This document shows positions 31,927 to 38,609 of a stretch of 48,987 nucleotides of DNA, piece after piece. Source of the DNA: an uncultured Oscillospiraceae bacterium (GTDB taxonomy: Bacteria; Bacillota; Clostridia; Oscillospirales; Oscillospiraceae); assembly GCA_910587395.1 (NCBI GenBank), contig CAJULJ010000019.1, positions 1-48,987 of the forward strand, given 5' to 3'. Made by a program: the position numbers and the translations under genes. A model generated the notes under the pieces. It saw only the letters and a list, made by a program, of their open reading frames with translations, was not told the origin of the DNA and did no database searches. Positions within the stretch are counted from its first letter, which is position 1, and each line of letters starts with the position of its first letter.

Positions 31927-33630
31927 ATGAGCTTGAAACCCGGATTTGAAAAGTACATTCCCTTTACACCGCAGCCGATTGAGGGCCGCACCTGGCCGGA
32001 CAAGGTGATCACCAAGGCCCCGGTGTGGTGCTCCGTGGACCTGCGGGACGGCAACCAGGCCCTCATCGACCCGATGAACCTGGAGGAAAAGCTGGAGTAC
32101 TTCCACACGCTGGTGGACATCGGCGTGAAGGAGATCGAGATCGGCTTCCCCTCCGCGTCGGAGACGGAGTACGAAATCTGCCGGGAGCTGATCGAGGGCA
32201 ATCATATCCCCGACGATGTGACCATTCAGGTGCTGGTCCAGGCCAGAGAGCACCTGATCCGCAAGACCTTTGAGGCCATCAAGGGGGCCAAGAATGTCAT
32301 TTTGCATTTCTACAACTCCACCTCCACCCTTCAGCGCAAGGTGGTGTTCCATATGGACTGCGCTGGCATTACCAAGATTGCCACAGACGCGGCGGACCTG
32401 ATCTATGAGATGGCCCAGCCGGTGATTGCGGAGGGTATGAATCTGCGGTATGAATACTCCCCGGAGTCGTTCATGGGCACCGAGATGGACTACGCCGTGG
32501 AGATCTGCGCGGCGGTGCTGGACCACCTTCACGCCACGGCGAGGCAGCCCGTGATCCTGAACCTGCCCACCACGGTGGAGAACTGCATGCCCAACCAGTT
32601 TGCCGACATGCTGGAGTATTTTGTCCGCAGCCTTCCCGGCCGGGAGCGGGCCGTCATCTCCCTGCATCCCCACAACGACCGGGGCACCGGCGTGGCCACC
32701 ACCGAGATGGGCCTGCTGGCCGGGGCGGAGCGGGTGGAGGCCACCCTCTTCGGCAACGGTGAGCGCACCGGCAACGTGGATATGGTCACTCTGGCCATGA
32801 ACATGTGGACCCAGGGGGTGGACCCTGAGCTGGATTTCCATGACATCAATAAGGTCCGGGACATGTACGAGCGCTGCACCAAAATGAAGGTAGGGGAGCG
32901 CCAGCCCTACGTGGGTCAGCTGGTGTTCACTGCCTTCTCCGGCAGCCACCAGGACGCCATCAACAAGGGCGTGCACTACATGCAGGAGAGCGGCACCGAT
33001 ATGTGGGAGGTGCCCTACCTGCCCATCGACCCCGCCGACGTGGGGCGGCAGTACGAGCCCATCATCCGCATCAACTCCCAGTCCGGCAAGGGCGGCGCGG
33101 CCTTCGTCATGATGCAGAGCTTTGGCTACGACCTGCCCAAGGCCATGCACGCCGAGTTTGGCACGGTGGTGCAGAAGGAATCCGACCGGGTGGGCAAGGA
33201 GCTGAAGCCGGACCAGATTTTCGCCCTGTTTGACCACGAATACCTGTCCGTGCCCAAGACCTACCAGTTGGAGCGCCACTCTTTCCAGGAGGATGCCCGT
33301 CACGGCGACGCCAGCTGGGTGGCCTTTGACGGCGAAGTGGGCTACAAGGGCAGGGCGATGATGGCCCACGGCGAGGGCAACGGCCCCATCGACGCCTTCT
33401 TCAACGCCCTCCACGACCTGCCCGAAGGGCACATTGAGGGCTACCAGTTTGTGGACTACAAGGAGCACGCCATTTCCACCGGTTCAGACACCCAGGCGGT
33501 ATGTTATATCCACCTGAAAAACCCCGAAGGGAAGGACGTGTTCGGCGTGGGCAAGAGTCACAACATCAACCGGGCGTCTTTGAGGGCAATCCTCTGCGCA
33601 ATCAACCGCTCCATTTATAACAAACAGTAA
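31927..33630 (+). CDS. leuA: 2-isopropylmalate synthase
   Basis: First committed step of leucine synthesis: 2-ketoisovalerate + acetyl-CoA. 567 residues, the longer (yeast/Mycobacterium-type) form. Motifs: SVDLRDGNQALIDPM (metal Asp), LHFYNSTSTLQRKVVF, SLHPHNDRGTGVAT (HxH metal site) and GNGERTGNVDMV. The C-terminal region (about 430-567) is the allosteric LeuA dimer domain for leucine feedback. AAAGGAGG precedes the ATG. leuB, leuC and leuD are not in the window. Confidence 0.96.
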   Translation: MSLKPGFEKYIPFTPQPIEGRTWPDKVITKAPVWCSVDLRDGNQALIDPMNLEEKLEYFHTLVDIGVKEIEIGFPSASETEYEICRELIEGNHIPDDVTIQVLVQAREHLIRKTFEAIKGAKNVILHFYNSTSTLQRKVVFHMDCAGITKIATDAADLIYEMAQPVIAEGMNLRYEYSPESFMGTEMDYAVEICAAVLDHLHATARQPVILNLPTTVENCMPNQFADMLEYFVRSLPGRERAVISLHPHNDRGTGVATTEMGLLAGAERVEATLFGNGERTGNVDMVTLAMNMWTQGVDPELDFHDINKVRDMYERCTKMKVGERQPYVGQLVFTAFSGSHQDAINKGVHYMQESGTDMWEVPYLPIDPADVGRQYEPIIRINSQSGKGGAAFVMMQSFGYDLPKAMHAEFGTVVQKESDRVGKELKPDQIFALFDHEYLSVPKTYQLERHSFQEDARHGDASWVAFDGEVGYKGRAMMAHGEGNGPIDAFFNALHDLPEGHIEGYQFVDYKEHAISTGSDTQAVCYIHLKNPEGKDVFGVGKSHNINRASLRAILCAINRSIYNKQ

Positions 33631-33642
33631 AATCTGCGCGCA

Positions 33643-33681
33643 AAAAGAGCAGTCCCACCGGAACACGGCGGGACTGCTTTT
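33643..33681. terminator. Bidirectional terminator between leuA and the 74-aa gene
   Basis: GCAGTCCCACCG (33649-33660) pairs with CGGCGGGACTGC (33666-33677), one mismatch. TTTT follows on the plus strand, CTTTTTG on the minus strand. Confidence 0.85.
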
Positions 33682-33682
33682 C

Positions 33683-33907
33683 TCATTTCTTGAACAGATT
33701 CCCCAGCCCCTTAACCACGTCGCCCACGTTGTCGGAGGTCAGCTTGGCCTTGACCCCGGCCACTACGCTGTCGATCTGGTCGGTGGGAATGTCGATGCCG
33801 GTGAGCTTCTTCAGCGCGCCTGCGGGATCGCTGAGGAACTGCTTTTGCAGGGCCTCATCGCTTTTCAGCTTGGCCACGATGTCCTCAATGATCTTTTTGA
33901 TGTCCAT
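33683..33907 (-). CDS. Small conserved-looking protein of 74 residues
   Basis: Starts at ATG 33907 with GAGGG upstream. MDIKKIIEDIVAKLKSDEAL, then FLSDPAGALKKLTGIDIPTD and VVAGVKAKL, ending in a Gly/Lys patch GDVVKGLGNLFKK. The DP-hydrophobic-LTGIDIP-VKAKL outline is like N-terminal leader domains of Nif11/nitrile-hydratase-type peptide precursors, but no maturation enzyme is nearby and there is no Cys/Ser/Thr-rich core. Probably a small helical protein of unknown function. Confidence 0.75.
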   Translation of the reverse strand: MDIKKIIEDIVAKLKSDEALQKQFLSDPAGALKKLTGIDIPTDQIDSVVAGVKAKLTSDNVGDVVKGLGNLFKK

Positions 33908-33971
33908 GGTAGTCCCTCCTCTCCTGATTTTGTCCATTTTACAGGAATTTTCTCAACTTGTCAATTTTGTC

Positions 33972-34000
33972 TTGCAGGTTTGTGCAGGAATAGCTATAAT
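33972..34000 (+). promoter_or_regulatory. Promoter of proC
   Basis: TTGCAG (33972-33977), 17 bases, TATAAT (33995-34000); about 30 bases before the proC start. Confidence 0.7.
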
Positions 34001-34030
34001 AGGGGTAAATTTTTTGAAAGTTGGGATGTC

Positions 34031-34852
34031 ATGAAAAAAGCGGCGTTTATCGGTGTGGGAAATATGGGCGGAGCCCTGGCCCGTGCGGCCTGCCGGGCGG
34101 TGGGCCCGGACCAGGTGGTGCTGTTCAACCGCACGCCGGAAAAAGCCCAGGCTCTGGCGGAAGAACTGGGTTGCACCGTGGTGGACAGCGCTTCCGACGC
34201 GGCCTGGTCGGCGGAGTGCCTTTTCCTGGGGGTGAAACCCAATGGGATACCGCCTCTGCTGGAGGAGCTTGCGCCTCAGATCCGGGACCGGCACCGGGTG
34301 GGTGAGGATAAAGTGATAGTGTCCATGGCGGCAGGGCTGCTCATCAAGGATATGCGGCCCCATCTGGCGGGAGCGGGTTACTATGTGCCGGTCATTCGGA
34401 TCATGCCCAATACCTGCGTGGCCGTCGGGAAGGGCATGACCGCCCTGTGCGCTGGAGAGCCGGAGGAGGCCTATATCCAGAGCGTGGAGGAGATTTTGTC
34501 CGCCACAGGCAGAGTGGAGCGGATCAGTGAGGCCCTGATGGAGCAGTTCTCCGCCGTGGCGGGGTGCGGTCCGGCCTTTATCTACCCCTATATTGAGGCG
34601 CTGGCGGACGGCGGCGTGATGACCGGCCTGCCCCGCGGGCAGGCGCTGGAGTACGCCGCCCAGATGGTGCTGGGCGCGGCCGCCATGGTGCTGGAGAGCG
34701 GGAAGCACCCGGAACAGCTCAAGGACGAGGTGTGCTCTCCCGGAGGGTCCACCATCGCCGGGGTGGCGGAGCTGGAACGGGGCGGGCTGCGCTCCGCCGC
34801 CATCAACGCGGTGCTGGCCGCATACAAGCGCGGCACAGAGCTGGGAAAGTGA
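34031..34852 (+). CDS. proC: Pyrroline-5-carboxylate reductase
   Basis: Last step of proline synthesis, NAD(P)H-dependent. 273 residues from ATG 34031; longer upstream frames precede the promoter. Rossmann motif FIGVGNMGGALARA (5-18), FLGVKPNGIPPLLEEL, IRIMPNTCVAVGKGMTAL, and the signature from SAVAGCGPAF to LKDEVCSPGGSTIAGVAELE. Ribosome site is weak (GGGATGTC). Confidence 0.95.
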   Translation: MKKAAFIGVGNMGGALARAACRAVGPDQVVLFNRTPEKAQALAEELGCTVVDSASDAAWSAECLFLGVKPNGIPPLLEELAPQIRDRHRVGEDKVIVSMAAGLLIKDMRPHLAGAGYYVPVIRIMPNTCVAVGKGMTALCAGEPEEAYIQSVEEILSATGRVERISEALMEQFSAVAGCGPAFIYPYIEALADGGVMTGLPRGQALEYAAQMVLGAAAMVLESGKHPEQLKDEVCSPGGSTIAGVAELERGGLRSAAINAVLAAYKRGTELGK

Positions 34853-34857
34853 GGCAA

Positions 34858-34893
34858 AAAGGTCCGGACGCATCGCGTCCGGACCTTTCTTTT
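34858..34893. terminator. Bidirectional terminator between proC and yebC
   Basis: AAAGGTCCGGACGC (34858-34871) pairs perfectly with GCGTCCGGACCTTT (34875-34888), followed by CTTTT; the minus side has TTTTTG. Confidence 0.85.
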
Positions 34894-34896
34894 CAG

Positions 34897-35622
34897 TTAT
34901 TCGTCCCAGTTGTGCCAGATATTCTGAATATCGTCGTTGTCCTCCATGGTGTCGATGAGCTTTTCCATGTTTTTGATGTCCTTCTCATCAGACAGGGTGA
35001 CGTAGTTCTGAGGCACCATCTCCACCTTGGCGGAGGCAAACACGTAGCCCTTCTCCTCCATAGCGGCCACCACGGCGGCGAAGACGTCCGGATCGGTGTA
35101 GACGGTGAAGCAGTCCTCGTCGGCCTCGAAGTCCACCGCGCCGCAGTCCAGAGCGTCCATCATGGACACTTCCTCGTCCAAATCTTCGCGCTCGATGACC
35201 AGCACGCCCTTCTGGTCAAAGGACCAGGACACGCAGCCCGTGGCCCCCAGGTTGCCGCCGAACTTGTCAAAATAGTGGCGCACGTCGGAGGCGGTGCGGT
35301 TGCGGTTGTCGGTCAGCGTCTCCACGATGACCGCCACGCCGCCGGGGCCGTACCCCTCGTAGGTGATGGCCTCGTAGTCGTTGGCGTTGCCGGAGCCGAC
35401 GGCCTTGTCAATGGTGCGCTTGATGTTGTCGTTGGGCATGTTGGCGGCCCGGGCCTTGGCGATGACGGTGGCCAGGCGGGAGTTGTTGTTGGGGTCGCCG
35501 GAGCCGCCGGTCTTGACGGCCACGATGATCTCGCGGGCGATCTTGGTGAAAGCCTGGGAGCGCTTAGCGTCCGCCGCGCCCTTGGTCTTTTGAATGTTAT
35601 GCCACTTGGAATGTCCTGACAT
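34897..35622 (-). CDS. YebC/PmpR-family protein
   Basis: 241 residues from ATG 35622 (GAAGGGA upstream). MSGHSKWHNIQKTKGAADAK is the universal YebC opening, followed by NNSRLATVIAKARAANMPND and YEGYGPGGVAVIVETLTDNR. The family was first seen as a transcription factor; recent work links members to relief of ribosome stalling at polyproline, so a translation role is also possible. Confidence 0.95.
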   Translation of the reverse strand: MSGHSKWHNIQKTKGAADAKRSQAFTKIAREIIVAVKTGGSGDPNNNSRLATVIAKARAANMPNDNIKRTIDKAVGSGNANDYEAITYEGYGPGGVAVIVETLTDNRNRTASDVRHYFDKFGGNLGATGCVSWSFDQKGVLVIEREDLDEEVSMMDALDCGAVDFEADEDCFTVYTDPDVFAAVVAAMEEKGYVFASAKVEMVPQNYVTLSDEKDIKNMEKLIDTMEDNDDIQNIWHNWDE

Positions 35623-35679
35623 GGATATCGTTCCCTTCATTGTGAGGTGTAAGCCCGATGGGCGGAAAATTCACCCAAC

Positions 35680-35708
35680 AATATAGCACACTTTAGTGTA
35701 AATTTCAA
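35680..35708 (-). promoter_or_regulatory. Promoter of yebC
   Basis: On the minus strand TTGAAA (35703-35708), 17 bases, TATATT (35680-35685). The spacer holds ACACT-TT-AGTGT, an inverted repeat that could be an operator. Confidence 0.65.
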
Positions 35709-35719
35709 GTGCAGGCGGC

Positions 35720-35935
35720 CTATTTTCGGTAAGGTGTTTTGATATTGGTCAACCCCACAAGATAATCTACGCTGGTTTGATAAAACAGCGCTAATTTGAC
35801 TGCGGCTTCTAGGGGAAGGTCACGTTCTCCGCGTTCATATTTGGAATACAGGGACTGATCGCGCATCAAATATTGTGCAATTTCTTTTTGCGTCAGGTCT
35901 GTATCTTCTCTTAAATCGCGAATTCTCAAATCCAT
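35720..35935 (-). CDS. Small XRE-family helix-turn-helix regulator
   Basis: 71 residues; ATG 35935 is chosen (GGTGATG upstream), with ATG 35941 or 35950 possible. MDLRIRDLREDTDLTQKEIA, QYLMRDQSLYSKYERGERDL and ALFYQTSVDYLVGLT are the five helices of an XRE domain; nothing else is present. AT-rich relative to neighbours. Divergent from the 55-aa gene across a gap with a CAATAGG/CCTATTG inverted repeat, suggesting a small regulatory unit. Confidence 0.85.
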   Translation of the reverse strand: MDLRIRDLREDTDLTQKEIAQYLMRDQSLYSKYERGERDLPLEAAVKLALFYQTSVDYLVGLTNIKTPYRK

Positions 35936-35947
35936 TTTCATCACCAG

Positions 35948-35980
35948 CAATAGGATAGCCCAGTGTAAATTAGCCTATTG
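35948..35980. promoter_or_regulatory. Inverted repeat between the XRE and 55-aa genes
   Basis: CAATAGG (35948-35954) and CCTATTG (35974-35980) are perfect inverted copies 19 bases apart. A ten-base repeat AGTGTAAATT occurs within it (35962-35971) and again at 35694-35703, on the other side of the XRE gene. Confidence 0.5.
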
Positions 35981-36022
35981 AATTTTTGGATAAATAGTCC
36001 TAAAGTAAAGAGGGTGATAGAA

Positions 36023-36190
36023 ATGGCAAATTATATAGATCTCTACTTGAAAATAGTTCGCGCGTCAGAATCAGCGATCCGTACGCTGATTGCCGCTCAA
36101 CAGGAGTGTGAGGAGCTTTATATTACCTCACAGGAAACGGAGTCAAAAAAAGAAACGATTTCTGTCATGGAAAAAGCCAGCGGCGAATAA
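36023..36190 (+). CDS. Small uncharacterised protein, 55 residues
   Basis: From ATG 36023 behind AGAGGGTGAT: MANYIDLYLKIVRASESAIR, then TLIAAQQECEELYITSQETE and a Lys/Glu end. Predicted helical, soluble, no known family. Its good ribosome site, divergent XRE partner and following terminator support a real gene. Could be a small element-encoded or peptide-like regulator. Confidence 0.55.
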   Translation: MANYIDLYLKIVRASESAIRTLIAAQQECEELYITSQETESKKETISVMEKASGE

Positions 36191-36194
36191 AAGG

Positions 36195-36236
36195 AAAAAA
36201 CCTGTACCCATTTTCGCACATGGGCACAGGTTTTTT
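36195..36236 (+). terminator. Terminator after the 55-aa gene
   Basis: AAAAAACCTGTACCCAT (36195-36211) pairs with ATGGGCACAGGTTTTTT (36220-36236) with one mismatch; the 3' arm itself ends in six T. Confidence 0.85.
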
Positions 36237-36304
36237 ACACAATGGCTGTCGGGCGGAAGCTTGATTATCCCTCCCCGTCTGTCAGCGGGCTAAAGTTCTT
36301 TTTG

Positions 36305-36332
36305 GTTACTTTTTCTTACAAGAAAAAGTAAC
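36305..36332. repeat. 28-base palindrome touching the pgi stop codon
   Basis: GTTACTTTTTCTT (36305-36317) and AAGAAAAAGTAAC (36320-36332) form 13 perfect pairs around AC, ending one base before the pgi stop. AT-rich stems of this type recur as intergenic repeats in related genomes (from memory). It may aid termination of pgi, though no separate U-run follows. Confidence 0.6.
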
Positions 36333-37595
36333 TCAGGGCTTGCCAAGGAGGGCAAACATGTTCTTCTTATATGCCTCCACGCCGGGCTGGTTAAAGGGAT
36401 TTACCCCCAGCACATGCCCGCTGATGCCGCAGGACAGCTCAAAGAAATAGAACAGTTCGCCCAGATCGCGCACGTCCATCTTGTCCATCCGGATGACGAT
36501 GGAGGGCGCGCCGCCGTCCTTGTGGGCCGCCAGAGTGCCCTGGAACGCCATCTCCCGAACAAAGCTCAGCGGCTTGCCCGCCAGATAGTTCAAATTGTCC
36601 CCGTTGTCGTCGCTGTAGGGAATAGCAATGTCACAGCCGGTATCGTCCACATAGATGACCGTCTCAAACAAATGCCGCTCGCCGTCCTGAATATACTGCC
36701 CCAGAGAGTGCAGATCGGTGGTGAACTGGGCGGAGGCGGGGAAAATGCCCTTGCCGTCCTTGCCCTCGGACTCGCCAAACAGCTGCTTCAGCCACTCGCC
36801 CACAAAAGAATAAGAGGGCTCGTAATTGCAGAACAGCTCAATCTTCTTGCCCTGGCGGTACAGCAGGTTCCGGGCGGCCACATACTGCCACACGGGATTG
36901 GACATATCCCGCTTGTCAAAGGCGTTCATCGCGTCCCGGGCGCCGCCCATCAGCGCGTCAATGTCCACACCCGCCGCTGCGATGGGCAGCAGGCCCACGG
37001 CGGACAGCACGGAGAACCGTCCACCCACATCGTCAGGCACCACAAACGTCTCCCAGCCGTTGGAATCGGCCAGGGTCTTGAGCGCCCCGCGGGCCTTATC
37101 GGTGGTGGCGTAAATGCGCTTGTCCGCGTCCTTGCCGTACTGCTTTACCAGCATGTCCCGGAACACCCGGAAGGCCACGGCGGGCTCAGTGGTGCCGCCG
37201 GACTTGGAGATGACGTTGATGGACCAGTCCCGGTCGTCCAGCCTGCGGATCACCGCGTCCAACTGGTTGGGGCTGAGAGAGCAGCCCACAAAGCAGATCT
37301 CCGGCCCGTCGGAGGGGAACACCTCCAGCGCGGCCCGGGCACCCAGATAGGACCCGCCAATGCCGATGACCACCAGCACCTGGGAGTCCTGGCGGATCTT
37401 GGCGGCGGCCTTCTGGATGCGGGCGAACTCGTCCTTGTCATAGTTCTCAGGCAGACGCACCCAGCCCACAAAGTCGGAGCCGGGGGCGGCGGGATCGTAC
37501 AGCTTGGCATGGGCGGCCTCCACCTCGGGGGCCATGGCGTTGATCTGATCCTGGGAAACTACGCCTTCCAGGTTGGACAGGTCAAGCTTGAGCAT
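36333..37595 (-). CDS. pgi: Glucose-6-phosphate isomerase
   Basis: Interconverts glucose-6-P and fructose-6-P. 420 residues, the short clostridial/Bacillus type. VVIGIGGSYLGARAALE (sugar-phosphate loop), VISKSGGTTEPAVAFRVFRD, DDVGGRFSVLSAVGLLPIA and the catalytic C-terminal lysine region GVNPFNQPGVEAYKKN are present. GAGGAGTG precedes the ATG. Last gene of the glgP-glk-pgi run, 60 bases after the kinase. Confidence 0.96.
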   Translation of the reverse strand: MLKLDLSNLEGVVSQDQINAMAPEVEAAHAKLYDPAAPGSDFVGWVRLPENYDKDEFARIQKAAAKIRQDSQVLVVIGIGGSYLGARAALEVFPSDGPEICFVGCSLSPNQLDAVIRRLDDRDWSINVISKSGGTTEPAVAFRVFRDMLVKQYGKDADKRIYATTDKARGALKTLADSNGWETFVVPDDVGGRFSVLSAVGLLPIAAAGVDIDALMGGARDAMNAFDKRDMSNPVWQYVAARNLLYRQGKKIELFCNYEPSYSFVGEWLKQLFGESEGKDGKGIFPASAQFTTDLHSLGQYIQDGERHLFETVIYVDDTGCDIAIPYSDDNGDNLNYLAGKPLSFVREMAFQGTLAAHKDGGAPSIVIRMDKMDVRDLGELFYFFELSCGISGHVLGVNPFNQPGVEAYKKNMFALLGKP

Positions 37596-37655
37596 ACAGA
37601 ATCACTCCTCATCAATTTCATAATATTCTGCCCCATACCGAGGGCAGCATGCGCT

Positions 37656-38564
37656 TTATTCCGTGAAAAACAGGGCCGCGCCGCCGTAAATGCCTGCGTT
37701 GTTGCCCAGCTGCGCCAGAGCAAACCGGGTCTCGGCGCAGGAGGAGAAGGCAAAAGCTTTGAACGCGGCCTTCACCGGGTCCAGCAAGGCGCTGCCCGCG
37801 GCGGATACGCCGCCTCCCAGCAGAATCATCTCCGGGTTGACCACGCAGCTGATGGCGGCGGAGGCATATCCCAGAGCGGCGGAGGACTCCGCCACCACGG
37901 CCACGGCGTTCTTGTCCCCGGCGGCAGCGGCGTCGTACACGTCCTTGGCGGTGACCTTATCCATTTCCTTGAAGGGAGAGAATTGCTTGGCCGCCCGGAT
38001 AATGCCGGTGGCGGAGGCGGTGACCTCCAGGCAGCCCTTCCGGCCGCAGCCGCACTGCCAGTCGGTGTGGAAGGGGACGGGCATATGGCCCACCTCTCCG
38101 CCCGCGCCGGTGGAGCCGGCAATGATCTTGCCGTCGCAGATAATGCCGCCGCCGATGCCGGTGCCCACGGTGAGCATCACCAGATTGCGGCAGCCCTTGC
38201 CCGCGCCCTGCCACTGCTCCCCCAGAGCGGCCAGATTGGCGTCGTTGGCCACCCGGACGGGCACATTGGCCCTGCTGGACAGCTCCTGGGCCACGTTCAC
38301 GTTCTCCCAGCCCAGATTGGCACAGTGGATCACCGTGGATTGCTCTACAATGGGGCCGGGCACGCCCACTCCCGCGCCCACGCACTGGCAGTCGGGGAAC
38401 GCGGTCATCACCTGACGCATATGGTCCGCGATGTCGTCAAAGGTGGCGTGCAGGTCCCGGAAGCTGGGGAATTCTCGCTTGTCCAGCAATTCGCCCTCCC
38501 GGCTCACCAGACCCAGCTTGACGGTGGTGCCGCCGATGTCCACACCGAAGCACACCTGTTTCAT
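37656..38564 (-). CDS. glk: ROK-family glucokinase
   Basis: Phosphorylates glucose released from glycogen or imported. 302 residues. ATP site VDIGGTTVKLGL (8-19), catalytic GVGVPGPIV and NDANLAALGE (Asp), GTGIGGGIICDGK, and the zinc cluster CGCGRKGCLE with EVGHMPV before it, diagnostic of ROK kinases. GAGGTC upstream of the ATG. Placed 45 bases after glgP, so co-transcription fits glycogen use. Confidence 0.93.
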   Translation of the reverse strand: MKQVCFGVDIGGTTVKLGLVSREGELLDKREFPSFRDLHATFDDIADHMRQVMTAFPDCQCVGAGVGVPGPIVEQSTVIHCANLGWENVNVAQELSSRANVPVRVANDANLAALGEQWQGAGKGCRNLVMLTVGTGIGGGIICDGKIIAGSTGAGGEVGHMPVPFHTDWQCGCGRKGCLEVTASATGIIRAAKQFSPFKEMDKVTAKDVYDAAAAGDKNAVAVVAESSAALGYASAAISCVVNPEMILLGGGVSAAGSALLDPVKAAFKAFAFSSCAETRFALAQLGNNAGIYGGAALFFTE

Positions 38565-38609
38565 GCTCCAGACCTCCTCATTCTGATGTAGCCGCCCAGC
38601 CCGGGCGGT

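Noticed and set aside
33683..33907. RiPP precursor gene
   Set aside because: No modifying enzyme or transporter nearby and no Cys/Ser/Thr-rich core.
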